From the NCBI RefSeq assembly GCF_000967655.1, contig NZ_JXYA01000010.1:1-64000 (forward strand): a stretch of DNA of 64,000 bases. The letters run 5' to 3'. Origin of the DNA: Pseudoalteromonas rubra. GTDB lineage: Bacteria; Pseudomonadota; Gammaproteobacteria; Enterobacterales; Alteromonadaceae. A program made the position numbers and the translations under genes. Positions within the stretch are counted from its first letter, which is position 1. Every line of letters starts with the position of its first letter. Below are positions 51,801-60,429 of the stretch, in pieces. The notes beneath the pieces were generated by a model. That model was not told the DNA's origin. It was given only the letters and a program-made list of their open reading frames with translations, and searched no databases.

Positions 51801-53008
51801 GGTTTAAAGTCTGCCTGATAGTCGCCGTTTTCGATTAGCTTGACATGATGTGTAATTGCCCTCAGTGTCTCTGTCATGCGTGACAGAGATTGTGAAAGCC
51901 TAACAATTTCAATACTGCCCTGAAGCTGAACATTGGTACTAAAGTCGCCATCCGCAACTTGCTCTGCCACCTCTATTGACTGGCTAACTGATTGGCCTAT
52001 CTGCCTATTTATTAGATACGCGATGAACACGGTTATCATTGCAGCAAGTAGGAGTGCAATGGCAGAGAATAAAGATAACTCAGCTAAGCTCTGTTGGTTA
52101 GACATCAGGCTGTTATCGGCAAGCCGTTGCTGTGCTATCTCTATTTCAATCAACTGGTTTTTGAGTGCACGCGTTAGCGGGCCTAACTGCTCCTGCCAGA
52201 TACTTTCTGCCTGATCCCAGTTGGCACTGCGCCTGAACTCAAACATGTCTCGTACCAGCCCCCAGTACTCGACACGTAAGCGCGTAATTTTCTGAAATTG
52301 CATCATTTGTTGCTCATCCAGCAATCCCTGTTGCTGCTGAACATTGAGCCAGGCATCTTCATGCCATGAGTGGTGTTCCTCAAAATCTCTGAAATAAGAC
52401 TCCTGGTTGCTGAGTAAAAATGCCTTTGCAGCGCTCATTGCACTGGCAAAGCTGGCCCTAAAGTCAGCCAGGTGCTTAAGAAGTTGCTTGCGTTGCTCTC
52501 CGGCTGAGAGCTCTTCTTCGCGCTCTATCAAAAGCGTTACCGCATTTTGGATCCGCTCAGCTCTGGGCATTGCCTGATTAAAGAGAATCTGTAGCCCAGG
52601 AAAGTTTTCTTCGGTTTGCGCCACGGCTTCTATTTGCTGCTGAACAAGCCTGGCTTCGGCCAGCTTTGCTTCAAGCCTGACGACCTGATCCCGGCTCAAG
52701 GCTGATAAAGACAGACGTTTTATCTTAAAGAGAGACTCGTCTATGTTTTGCCATGCCTCACGCCGGCCTTGCAAGTGTTGCTGACCGCCCCCAGCCATCC
52801 AGGATTTCAGCTCGAGTTTAGAGTCCTCGAAGTTAGATCTCAGTGCCTGCATATGCTTAACACTGGCCAGCTCATTGGTACTAAACTGAGTGCTACTTTG
52901 CTCCAGCTCAGCTAACTGAAAAAGCGCCGCAATGACAATTGCAGCGGGGATCAAAAAAGCCAGTACAAACCCTGCGCTGATGCGCGTGCTTAACGTATTT
53001 AACTCCAT
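48848..53008 (-). CDS. Hybrid sensor histidine kinase with three receiver domains
   Basis: 1386 residues from the ATG at 53008 behind GAAGGAA; an earlier start at 53059 has no ribosome site. Membrane helix (about 12-35), a helical sensor of about 290 residues, a second membrane helix (about 315-335), HAMP, GAF (about 440-590), a coiled coil (about 600-680), HisKA (FLANMSHELRTPLNSLLLL), HATPase (DTGIGIAQDK, GGTGLGLTISREF), then three receivers with Asp in AVILDIGLPDMDG, CCIVDLNLPDISG and LVLMDIMMPVMDG. Together with CheR and RR-GGDEF-EAL downstream it forms a signalling set that probably ends in cyclic di-GMP changes. This layout occurs in CheR-linked hybrid kinases of marine bacteria. Confidence 0.92.
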   Translation of the reverse strand: MELNTLSTRISAGFVLAFLIPAAIVIAALFQLAELEQSSTQFSTNELASVKHMQALRSNFEDSKLELKSWMAGGGQQHLQGRREAWQNIDESLFKIKRLSLSALSRDQVVRLEAKLAEARLVQQQIEAVAQTEENFPGLQILFNQAMPRAERIQNAVTLLIEREEELSAGEQRKQLLKHLADFRASFASAMSAAKAFLLSNQESYFRDFEEHHSWHEDAWLNVQQQQGLLDEQQMMQFQKITRLRVEYWGLVRDMFEFRRSANWDQAESIWQEQLGPLTRALKNQLIEIEIAQQRLADNSLMSNQQSLAELSLFSAIALLLAAMITVFIAYLINRQIGQSVSQSIEVAEQVADGDFSTNVQLQGSIEIVRLSQSLSRMTETLRAITHHVKLIENGDYQADFKPKGERDQLGQALNSMTRKLRENKLEVESQSWLKAGLSELSDLLAGARTVAEIYQVSVDFCTKHIQAEVGALYAHQGDRFALVSSYAYKHRNSASAEFCAGEGLAGQAVLEGKLMCFSDLPAEHIPLEVESGLGHSVAKYIVAVPLVDRLQSESVLAVLLLGNTKPFRAIDIEWLEQSADKLAQAIASALSRGRLQELLDESQQQAEELESQQQDLKAANEELEQQTQELKRSEEELREQRSQLTQTNTQLTERTDTLQKQKVEIENARIELQHRAEQLAVSSKYKSEFLANMSHELRTPLNSLLLLSQSLARNADGNLTEDQLEDIEVIYNGGQSLLTLINEILDLSKVEAGKLKLISDRVNLHGFVARLKKQFDPIAQEKSLEFKVTISPLAPQDIETDELRLEQVLRNLLSNAFKFTDQGYVELCIEPVDGSVKFNNSALSAESCLGFVVKDTGIGIAQDKQQAIFEAFQQADGSTSRAFGGTGLGLTISREFSHLLGGEIQLTSELDKGSAFALYIPRDKQPENEEQDEPQPDVHTTNQAIQQSDFVKVHDDALLTEQQSTVAALSNAMVTTDAASDLATEQNSTVLIVEDDSQFASILSDIARKHQFDPIVCSRAEQALNMIQQAQPSAVILDIGLPDMDGMTLLDTLKSEPKTRQVPVHIVSGKNKDPKALQKGAIDFLTKPVSLEQMEQVFAKFEVLLQKHIKHLLLVEDDTHACKVIKQVLQQKGLVLHIANDGAAAMQLLKQHQIDCCIVDLNLPDISGFELLERMDAEASLALPPIIVYTAQELSRDEYHQLLRFTDKIVLKTDHAPVRLQDEVELFLHSVEQRLPPSVVASKHDDMSSQPVDLSGFHVLLVDDDLRNTYALSKLLKEQGLAVTMADNGQLALEKLQQNEQFDLVLMDIMMPVMDGFEAMKHIRADISQNLPIIALTAKAMSEDKQKCLEAGASDYLAKPVDINVLISMMKIWLYETQNASDRLH

Positions 53009-53101
53009 TATTCCTTCACTCTGATAGAAAGCCTGTCCATTTATTCTGGAAATAATCACTCAGAGTATAGTCACGTCCCATCAATGTGGGTAAAAATTTG
53101 A

Positions 53102-53278
53102 CTAAAAATCCACCTCCGCTGGCGATGTTGCAAATTCAGTTTTAAACCACTCAAATAAAGCCATGAACTCAGCTCTGAGCCAATGCTGCTCGGGTGCAAC
53201 CAGGTAATACGAAAAGCCAGTTTGATAGGTTCTGCACCAAATAGCACCAACTCCGTTAAAACACAGGTGTTGGTTCAA
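53102..53278 (-). pseudogene. C-terminal remnant of a LysR-family regulator
   Basis: A 58-codon minus-strand frame ends at a TAG at 53102. Its product contains GFSYYLVAPEQHWLRAEF and ALFEWFKTEF, the typical last segment of LysR effector domains (Y-Y-L-V-x-P, then F-x-x-W-x-x-x-E). No start, DNA-binding domain or other upstream part remains: the frame begins inside the stop of the kinase gene at 53275. The rest of the regulator was probably lost by deletion. It could instead be a translated small ORF from the TTG that overlaps the kinase stop, but the similarity argues for a remnant. Confidence 0.55.
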
Positions 53279-54462
53279 TCACTATGATTATGAAAGTGAA
53301 TGGTTTGTGTAAATAGCGGGCCAGCATTACGCTGCGCACGCCAGCCAAAGCACGCACACACGCGCTCAATGATCCGGGTACCCAGCCCCTGACCATGGTG
53401 CACTTGCTTAGCACACACACGATTGGTGAAGGTCATTTCTTTATCGCTCAGCGTGACAGTAAGTGCTCCCTCACCATGTTGCAGCGCGCTTTTGGCCAGC
53501 TGCTCCAGGAGCAGCGTCAGCAGGCGCAACTGCACTGGTTGGTTGACCGGCTGAGCAGGTAAGTTCAACTCAATAACCAACCCCTGCCGCTGCCAAGTGT
53601 GTTGCCAGCTTGTCAGGCACTCCCGCAGATCAGCCACATTCAGACGCGCCTGATCGGCTCGGCACAATAACAAAATAGCCTCGCTCAGCGACCTAAGATC
53701 CTGACCCGATTGCTCCAGTTGCGCCAGCAGGGGGAGTGCATCCAACGGCAGCTCATCCAGCTGCTCAAAGCGGGCAAGCGTATTTTGGATTTGTGCCAGC
53801 GGGGTATTGAGCTCATGACTTAAAAAAGCGGAATACAAGCGCTCCTGCTGCTGCGTATAATGCTGCGCATACGCATCGGTCGCAGCCAGGATAGACTGAG
53901 AAGAAAACTCCCCAAACTCTGCGCCCGGCGAGTTTTCTGGCGCCCCTAAACTGGCTGTCAGGCGCTCGGACTCTCGCACAATACGCCGGTGAGCAGGCCA
54001 CCAGCTCAGTGCACCGAGCACAAACAAAGCCAGGGTCAAGGCAATAAACACCGCCAGCAGGCTGGGGGAATCTTGCTGTGCAATACGATGCACAATATAA
54101 AGTGGCTCATAAGGTGCCTCGGCATAGCGCAAGATATACACGTAATCATCGCCCAGCATCAGCAACTGAGTAACTTCACGGGCTTGCTCGTCTGGCCCAA
54201 GCCCGTTGTGGTTAAAAACACGCCGATAGTCTGCGGGCAGATCTTGCCAGTTGCCCATCAGCTTAGTGCTATCCTGATAAGGTAAGCTCAACTGGCCCGA
54301 GAGCGCCACCTCAAGGTCCTGATAAAGGTAATAGTCTGATGTCCCATCCCAGGCGTAGTGATACACCTGGCTGGCCACCCAGATCCAGATCAGAGAAAAC
54401 ACCCCAAACAACAAAAATAGCCGCCTGGCTAAATACCCTCTGAGCGTTTTTTGTCTCATCAA
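53275..54462 (-). CDS. Sensor histidine kinase
   Basis: 395 residues. Membrane helices at about 12-32 and 135-157 surround a periplasmic region of about 100 residues; there is no clear HAMP. The HisKA motif is FLSHELNTPLAQIQ (about 225-238). The ATPase domain is short and partly degenerate: LLEQLAKSALQHGEG (N), where the usual D-x-G-x-G box reads TFTNRV, then HGQGLGTRIIERV (G2). Such shortened kinases are usually still active with N-x-V at that position. The ATG overlaps the regulator stop (ATGA), so both are made together. Confidence 0.87.
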   Translation of the reverse strand: MMRQKTLRGYLARRLFLLFGVFSLIWIWVASQVYHYAWDGTSDYYLYQDLEVALSGQLSLPYQDSTKLMGNWQDLPADYRRVFNHNGLGPDEQAREVTQLLMLGDDYVYILRYAEAPYEPLYIVHRIAQQDSPSLLAVFIALTLALFVLGALSWWPAHRRIVRESERLTASLGAPENSPGAEFGEFSSQSILAATDAYAQHYTQQQERLYSAFLSHELNTPLAQIQNTLARFEQLDELPLDALPLLAQLEQSGQDLRSLSEAILLLCRADQARLNVADLRECLTSWQHTWQRQGLVIELNLPAQPVNQPVQLRLLTLLLEQLAKSALQHGEGALTVTLSDKEMTFTNRVCAKQVHHGQGLGTRIIERVCACFGWRAQRNAGPLFTQTIHFHNHSD

Positions 54463-55136
54463 CTGGATTCTCGCAATGCCACGCCCTGCCCCTTAAGTGT
54501 TTGTATCACAGAGGGCTCATTATCGCGGCTCAGATTATGCCGAAGCCTGGTTAACAAAGACTTATACATGTTGTTGTTCACCTCACTGTCGGGCCAGATG
54601 TGGCGCAGGATCTGAGCCTTACTAACCGGCGTCGGTGCCTGCTCAGCCAACAGGGTAAGCAGCTGCCATTGCTGAGGGGATAACACGATAGTGCGGTTAC
54701 CCCGTCTGACAATTTTTGCCGAAAAGTCCACATGCAGGCTACCCAGTTCAAACACCTGGTTGCACTTAGACACTTTACCCGCCAACAGCTTGACCCTTAC
54801 GGCCAGCTCAGGCAGCGCAAAGGGCTTAGTGATATAATCCAGGGCACCGGCCGCAAACGCGGCAAGTTTATCGTCAAGATCCGTTGCCGCAGTACAAAAC
54901 AATACAGGGGCGTCAAACCCGGCCAGCGATTGCTGCAGCAAACTCAGCGCGTTGCCATCGGGCAAGCTCATATCCAAAATAATCGCATCATACTTGTCAA
55001 AGCTGGCGGTTTGCGCCGCAATCTCTTTAGCACGACCCAAAGTTGCGGCATAATCGACTTCAATGCCCTCTGCATTGAGAAAGTCTATCGTCTGGGCGGC
55101 TAACACCGCGTCGTCTTCCACCAATAAGATCAGCAT
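54459..55136 (-). CDS. OmpR-family response regulator
   Basis: 225 residues. Receiver: VEDDAVLA, Asp in AIILDMSLPDGNA, Thr in CTAATD, Lys in ITKPF. Winged helix with LSPQQWQLLTLLAEQAP and recognition region NNMYKSLLTRLRHNLS, which differs from QseB- and RstA-type regulators, ending LKGQGVAL. It is divergent from the amidohydrolase gene, with direct repeats between them that could be its operator. Confidence 0.9.
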   Translation of the reverse strand: MLILLVEDDAVLAAQTIDFLNAEGIEVDYAATLGRAKEIAAQTASFDKYDAIILDMSLPDGNALSLLQQSLAGFDAPVLFCTAATDLDDKLAAFAAGALDYITKPFALPELAVRVKLLAGKVSKCNQVFELGSLHVDFSAKIVRRGNRTIVLSPQQWQLLTLLAEQAPTPVSKAQILRHIWPDSEVNNNMYKSLLTRLRHNLSRDNEPSVIQTLKGQGVALRESS

Positions 55137-55150
55137 TTAACCTCTATACT

Positions 55151-55167
55151 GTTACCTTGTGGTTACC
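55151..55167. promoter_or_regulatory. Direct-repeat operator between the RR/HK genes and the amidohydrolase gene
   Basis: GTTACC-TTGTG-GTTACC is a perfect direct repeat of six bases with a 5-base spacer (11-base period), the usual layout for OmpR-family dimers. It lies between divergent genes, 15 bases from the regulator start and 41 from the amidohydrolase start, so it could control both. The regulator is inferred. Confidence 0.55.
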
Positions 55168-55207
55168 ATGCTATTGATAGTGTATCGGCATCAACGAGGA
55201 GTCAACA

Positions 55208-56947
55208 ATGCGAGCAACAAAGATGATCACCAGCAGTTTTCTGATAGCCGGTTTAGCCCTCAGTGGCTGTAACTCTGACAATCAAACCAGCAGCCAAAGT
55301 ACCAATCCAACCACCCCGGCATCCAGTATGCAGCAGCCCAGTGCAGCGCAAAGTGCCACTTTGGTATTTACCCACGGCCGCATTTATACGGTAAACGCTG
55401 AGCAACCCTGGGCTCAAGCCGTGGTAGTTAAAGACAATAAGATTATTCTGGTCGGTAGCAATGAAGAAGCCCAGGACTATATTGGCGAAACAACCCAGCA
55501 CATTAACCTGCAAGGTAAGATGATGCTGCCCGGGTTTCACGATGTACACATGCACCCGCTTGAATCTGCCTCCGAGGCCACCCAGTTTACCGTACCAGCC
55601 TTGGCTACTGCGGGAGAATACATAGACGAAGTGGCTTATGCTGCCAGCCAACACCCCACAGCCACCTGGCTAATTGGCTACGGCCATGAAATATCGACGC
55701 TGCTGGAGATGGCAGACTCACCACTGGCGGTGCTGGATGAGGCAGTACCAGACAGGCCAGTGATCATCATGGAGCAAACCTCTCATTCGATGTGGGTCAA
55801 TAGCAAAGCACTCGCATTAGCGGGTTTGTCGGCCAACAGTATCGATCCGATCGGCGGTGTGCTGGGTCGCGATAAGCAAGGTAAGCTCAATGGCATTTTG
55901 TACGACAATGCCGGAAATCAGGTGATGGAACTGGCGATGCAGTCTCTGCCCGACGCCGCTCAGAGCGATTACCTTGGCCTGATTGAATATACTATGCCCG
56001 AGTTGAACAAAGCCGGGATCACCTCCATCAGTGACGCCCGTACTTACTGGCAACGAGGCCACCTGGAAACCTGGCAACGGGTTGCAAATGAAGACAAACT
56101 GACATTGCGAGTTAGTCTGGGTCTGTGGGCTTATCCCCACATGAACGACAACACCCAGCTGGCTAAGCTCAAGTCTCTGTATCAAAACAACCCTGCCGAG
56201 CTATTACAGGTGAACCAGGTCAAGTTTTATATGGATGGTATTTTGGTCAATACCACTGCTGCGATGCATGAACCCTACCTGGAAAACTGGTTGGAGCTGG
56301 ATGGCAACCGCGGGCTGAATTACTTTACCCAGGCACGGCTCGAGAAGTACCTTAAGGCGCTGGAACCAACAGGCTTTGACTTTAATATCCATGGCATTGG
56401 CGACCGCGGTATTCACGAAGCCCTGAATGCCATTGAAAATGCCTCCAATGGCCAGGCCCGTCACCGTATCACCCATCTGGAGGTTGTTGACCCGTTCGAT
56501 CTGCCACGCTTTGCCAAACTGGGGGTTATTGCCGACGCTCAGGTCGCCGGAGACTTCACCGCTCCGAGCCACTGGCCGGAAACCATTCCCCTGATTGGTA
56601 GTGAACGTGCCCAAGATCTGGTCCCTATTCGCAGCCTGACGGATAACAAGGCCACGCTCACGCTCTCAAGTGACTGGAATGTCAGCCCGTTTAATCCGTT
56701 TATCGGATTAAGTAACGCAGTGTCGCGGCAACCACAGGCTATTTCGCTGGCACAAGCCATTGAGGCCTATACCCTTAACAGCGCCTATGCGATGCGCCAG
56801 GAGCAGCGCGTTGGCAGTATTGAAGTGGGTAAACTGGCGGATCTGGTAGTGATTGACCGCGACTTATTTGAAGCCAGTGCCAGTGAGATCCGAGGCGCCC
56901 AAGTGGTGATGACACTGCTTGATGGCGAGGTTGTTTACCAGCGTTAA
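55208..56947 (+). CDS. Amidohydrolase lipoprotein (YtcJ-like)
   Basis: 579 residues with a lipoprotein signal (LALSGC, Cys near residue 21), then a Ser/Thr/Gln linker. The amidohydrolase-3 pattern is visible: MLPGFHDVHMHP (metal ligands H-x-H), the downstream ITHLEVVDPFD with His in the later metal-site strand, and LTLSSDWNVSPFNPF near the end with the catalytic Asp. Members hydrolyse amides or similar bonds in the periplasm; the substrate is unknown. The AGGAG site is 8 bases before the ATG. It is divergent from the RR/HK pair and may be its target. Confidence 0.88.
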   Translation: MRATKMITSSFLIAGLALSGCNSDNQTSSQSTNPTTPASSMQQPSAAQSATLVFTHGRIYTVNAEQPWAQAVVVKDNKIILVGSNEEAQDYIGETTQHINLQGKMMLPGFHDVHMHPLESASEATQFTVPALATAGEYIDEVAYAASQHPTATWLIGYGHEISTLLEMADSPLAVLDEAVPDRPVIIMEQTSHSMWVNSKALALAGLSANSIDPIGGVLGRDKQGKLNGILYDNAGNQVMELAMQSLPDAAQSDYLGLIEYTMPELNKAGITSISDARTYWQRGHLETWQRVANEDKLTLRVSLGLWAYPHMNDNTQLAKLKSLYQNNPAELLQVNQVKFYMDGILVNTTAAMHEPYLENWLELDGNRGLNYFTQARLEKYLKALEPTGFDFNIHGIGDRGIHEALNAIENASNGQARHRITHLEVVDPFDLPRFAKLGVIADAQVAGDFTAPSHWPETIPLIGSERAQDLVPIRSLTDNKATLTLSSDWNVSPFNPFIGLSNAVSRQPQAISLAQAIEAYTLNSAYAMRQEQRVGSIEVGKLADLVVIDRDLFEASASEIRGAQVVMTLLDGEVVYQR

Positions 56948-56955
56948 ACCAGGCA

Positions 56956-56972
56956 GGGGCCGGCTTGGCCCC
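56956..56972. terminator. GC-rich hairpin between convergent amidohydrolase and hexosaminidase genes
   Basis: The stem ggggcc/ggcccc has a five-base loop (ggctt). No T run follows on either strand, so it is a weak or factor-dependent end for both converging transcripts. Confidence 0.4.
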
Positions 56973-56989
56973 CTGAGGTATCTGGTAAA

Positions 56990-59557
56990 TTACTGGCTAT
57001 CTTGCTCAACCGGGGCAGGTATAGGCAAAGCGCGCCCGGCACGTGTGTTATCAGGCAATGCAGCGCGCACCGCATCCACCGAGTCAAAATCCAGCTTGGG
57101 ATGATAACTAACCCAACGCCCGTTGATGTGTGCTTCTAATTCAAACCCGGGGATCTCACTAAACAACTTTAGTGTGCCATCCTCGCGACGGCTTGCGGCC
57201 ACAGTCGGGATACGAAAAAAGCGCCCCTGACGGGTTAATTTGGGTAGTTCACGGTAGCCCAGCAAAGCGACAAATCGTTGCCAGTCCTGCTCACGCAGCT
57301 GCTGGCTTTGAGCACTGAAGTAGCCGCTTTTATCGTTGTAAATCCTGCCGGCCTGATACGGTACGGCCCAGTCTGGCTTATGCCAGGCGCGTTCTGCCAG
57401 TGCCAGCAAACGCGGATACAACATGTATTCGGCCTGCACGTCATCCCGGATCATTTCGCTCCACAGGTGCCCCTGCATACCGGTATAACCAACGCCCGGC
57501 TTCAGGCTGGAGTCTTTATCATCCGCACTGTAGTTGTGATGCAGCACATCGCGCCAGAACTCCGCATGGACTGGCAAATTATCGGGCATAAACTCAAACA
57601 CTTTGCGGGTATCTAACGCCCGACTGGCCCAGTGATTACCGCGCTCCTGTGGATGAGACTGATACGGAAAATCAAAGTAAGTCACATCCGGCAATGACAA
57701 TACCACTTCCCAGCCCAGGTTGGCCTGCTGGTGCGCCACTTTGTGCCCTTGCTCACTGAGTGTACTCCAGACATTGGTTTGCACCTGTTTGGGCATTTTC
57801 TGCGAGTTTACGTCGCTCAGGCCATCACTCCAGCCGGCCACTGTGATGCCTTTTTCTGCCACCATGGCCGCTACTTGCTCGATGAAATAACCGTTCATCG
57901 ACGTAATGGTTTGCTTCTTATTCAGCGCCTGACAGGCAGGAGAATCCAGCCAGGCACCAGCGGTTTCGTCAGCCCCTATGTGATACGTTTTTAATGGTAC
58001 GCCTGCACGTTCATGCATACGTTGTAACTCATTTAGCACCTTACTAACAAAACGATAGGTAGCGGGCAGACAAACATTTAAGGTGTTGTCATGGTAGTGC
58101 TGGATAGAGGAATAGCGGGTTTTGTCTGCTTCTTCTACCAAGCGATATTCATTGGCCGCCTCTTTTTTACCTTTCGCCATTAAAGCCCGATAACGCGCCT
58201 CCATAGCAATGATGGCAGCACGGGAATGTCCCGGCATATCCAGTGACGGGATCACTTCGATATGGTGCGCTTTGGCAAAACGCAAAATATCACTGTAATC
58301 CTGCTGTGAATAGTGCCCGTTGCGTGGTGCCCCAGTGCCCGTCCCGGCACCCAGTTGCGGCAACACACAGCGCGTTTCACTGAGGTCCAGACAACGCAGC
58401 CCACCAATTTTAGTCAGCTCTGGCAGGCCTGCGATGGCAAGACGCCAGCCTTCATCATCGGCCAGATGCAGATGCAGTTTATTCAATTTATATGCGCCCA
58501 TTTGCGCTATGGTATCCAGTATAAACTGCTTGGAGCGGAAGTTGCGGGCACTGTCGATATGCAGCCCTCGAAAGGTATAACGGGGCGCATCCGCCATGGC
58601 GACACTAGGAATACTGCGGGTTTTAAGGTCCATCAAACCCGCCAGTGTTTGTACACCGTAGAAGGCACCGGCAGCATCCGACGCCTGAATAGCAATACGA
58701 TTGGTGGAGCTGTTAAACAGATATCCCTGCGCTTCAATCGGCAATGAAGGGTCCACCGTAACGCTAACTGGCAATCCCTTTTGGGTTTGTTGTACTCCCA
58801 GCTGTGCAAGGCGCCTGGCAGCCATTTCAATGTCGGCCAGATTGAGGCCCGTTAGCTCAAAATGCACGCCTTTATCCAGGTTGATCCGCCCCTGAGACAC
58901 CACTTTGAATGATCTAGGTGTTGGGATCACGCCTTCAGGGGCATGGCTGAATACCGGCTCTGACTGATGCCGGGCCAGATAAGCCGTTCCCATCCAGGGA
59001 GTGTGATCTTTCTCGCTCACGCGTAGCTGATGGTATGACTCGAATGGGGCCAGATAAGGCTGTTGCTCAAGTTGTGTTTGTTCATCGCGCACCGTGCGTG
59101 TACTGGCAATGACTCTGGGGAGCAGACGCTGCGCCTGATCGGCCAGTATATAGTTAGGCATAAACTCCGAGCGGGTGATCTGTGAGTTTTTGGTATAAAA
59201 ACGAATGGTATATTCATCATCAGCAGAAAAGCCACCAAACTGCTCCGTTGGGGTCAGTCGGTGCAAGTCACCATTAAGGTGCTCTATTTTGAACAGCTCA
59301 CTGTCGACCTGATAAATAGGCATCAGCTGGCTGAAATAAATGGCCCAGTCAGCACCGTCATAAGGCATAGGTGAGCGCAAACGCAGTTCAGACAAATAGC
59401 ACTGCTTGGCAGGTGCCGGACACGGCTTTGGCATGGAGTCAATCAGGTGATAACGGATCTCCAGGTTATCGGCCACCTCATTTAACTCGCTCTGTGTTAA
59501 CGCATGTGCCGCTTGAGCACCCATTAGTGCCAAAAGCCAGCAAACAAACTTCTTCAT
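56990..59557 (-). CDS. GH20 beta-N-acetylhexosaminidase (chitobiase)
   Basis: 855 residues with a signal peptide (GAQAAHA). Carbohydrate-binding N-terminal domain (about 25-170), GH20b (about 220-335), catalytic GH20 barrel (about 340-740) and a C-terminal domain (about 790-850). HLHLADDEGWRL starts the barrel. The catalytic Asp-Glu pair is in HIGADETAGAW, and W-S-x-x in WSEMIRDD follows. It cleaves N-acetylglucosamine from the non-reducing end of chitooligosaccharides in the periplasm. The ATG overlaps the ROK kinase stop (ATGA), and the MFS gene precedes it, so the three form one operon. Confidence 0.95.
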   Translation of the reverse strand: MKKFVCWLLALMGAQAAHALTQSELNEVADNLEIRYHLIDSMPKPCPAPAKQCYLSELRLRSPMPYDGADWAIYFSQLMPIYQVDSELFKIEHLNGDLHRLTPTEQFGGFSADDEYTIRFYTKNSQITRSEFMPNYILADQAQRLLPRVIASTRTVRDEQTQLEQQPYLAPFESYHQLRVSEKDHTPWMGTAYLARHQSEPVFSHAPEGVIPTPRSFKVVSQGRINLDKGVHFELTGLNLADIEMAARRLAQLGVQQTQKGLPVSVTVDPSLPIEAQGYLFNSSTNRIAIQASDAAGAFYGVQTLAGLMDLKTRSIPSVAMADAPRYTFRGLHIDSARNFRSKQFILDTIAQMGAYKLNKLHLHLADDEGWRLAIAGLPELTKIGGLRCLDLSETRCVLPQLGAGTGTGAPRNGHYSQQDYSDILRFAKAHHIEVIPSLDMPGHSRAAIIAMEARYRALMAKGKKEAANEYRLVEEADKTRYSSIQHYHDNTLNVCLPATYRFVSKVLNELQRMHERAGVPLKTYHIGADETAGAWLDSPACQALNKKQTITSMNGYFIEQVAAMVAEKGITVAGWSDGLSDVNSQKMPKQVQTNVWSTLSEQGHKVAHQQANLGWEVVLSLPDVTYFDFPYQSHPQERGNHWASRALDTRKVFEFMPDNLPVHAEFWRDVLHHNYSADDKDSSLKPGVGYTGMQGHLWSEMIRDDVQAEYMLYPRLLALAERAWHKPDWAVPYQAGRIYNDKSGYFSAQSQQLREQDWQRFVALLGYRELPKLTRQGRFFRIPTVAASRREDGTLKLFSEIPGFELEAHINGRWVSYHPKLDFDSVDAVRAALPDNTRAGRALPIPAPVEQDSQ

Positions 59558-60429
59558 ATTCCCTCCGAAAACTGTTGCCGGAACAACTGATAAGCGCCGC
59601 GCAGCGCAGCATATTCCAGCTTACCCACTTCTATCTCAAGCCGTTTAAATAATGCCGGATGAGTTTGCCTGGCAAGACTTTTCCACATCGTCCTTTTGAA
59701 CAAGTCATAGGACTTACTGACCGATCCCCCTAGCACAATTTTATCGGGGTCAAAGGCCAACAGAGTTTGTGCCAGGGCATACCCCAGATGACAGCCAAAC
59801 TCATCAAACAGGGATTGCGCATAACTGTCTCCGCGTAATGCCAGCGCAGCCTGCTCGGCCCCATTGGTGCCTCGATCCAAAAAAAACTGCCCACTGGTGT
59901 AGCGCTCCAAAATACCATCACGATAAGGAAAGCTGCCAAACTCACCCGCTGCACAATGCCTGCCACTGTACAGGCGACCCTCAAAAATCAGCCCGGCGCC
60001 TAACCCGGTCCCCAGACAAACCCCCAGCAGGTTAGGCACAGGTTCGTAATGCGGTGCGCCTGGCAGGTAATGCTGACCATAACAATATTCACCCATAGTA
60101 AAACAGTTAACATCGTTGTTAACAACTACAGGCAAAGAAAAATAGCCATTTAATTGTGCAGCCAGAGGGACATCCTGCCAGGCCGGAATATTGACCGTCT
60201 CCAGCACAGTGCCGCTGCGCAGATCCACCATACCGGGCACGCCGATGGCGATACCACGACAGCTTGCACTCAGCTGCTGCGCAATGATGCCCCGGATAAA
60301 CTCATCAACCTGGGTCTTGGCCGCCGAAGCTGGTACGCTGTAACGACGCGCGTCGTAGACCCCTTGTTCATCAACACGGGCAACCTGTGCTTTGGTGCCC
60401 CCCAGATCAACACACACTATTGTACTCAT
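59554..60429 (-). CDS. ROK-family N-acetylglucosamine/sugar kinase
   Basis: 291 residues from the ATG at 60429, which overlaps the MFS stop (ATGA) and matches the family length; the much longer upstream frame is not used. VCVDLGGTKAQVARV at the N-terminus is the phosphate-binding site. VVNNDVNCFTMGEYCYG carries the catalytic Asp. LGTGLGAGLIFEGRLYSG and the CAAGEFG region follow, the latter in place of the usual GxCGxxGCxE zinc motif. Two of the expected zinc cysteines seem lost, so the zinc site may be absent. It probably phosphorylates GlcNAc released by the GH20 enzyme, as NagK does. Confidence 0.88.
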   Translation of the reverse strand: MSTIVCVDLGGTKAQVARVDEQGVYDARRYSVPASAAKTQVDEFIRGIIAQQLSASCRGIAIGVPGMVDLRSGTVLETVNIPAWQDVPLAAQLNGYFSLPVVVNNDVNCFTMGEYCYGQHYLPGAPHYEPVPNLLGVCLGTGLGAGLIFEGRLYSGRHCAAGEFGSFPYRDGILERYTSGQFFLDRGTNGAEQAALALRGDSYAQSLFDEFGCHLGYALAQTLLAFDPDKIVLGGSVSKSYDLFKRTMWKSLARQTHPALFKRLEIEVGKLEYAALRGAYQLFRQQFSEGI

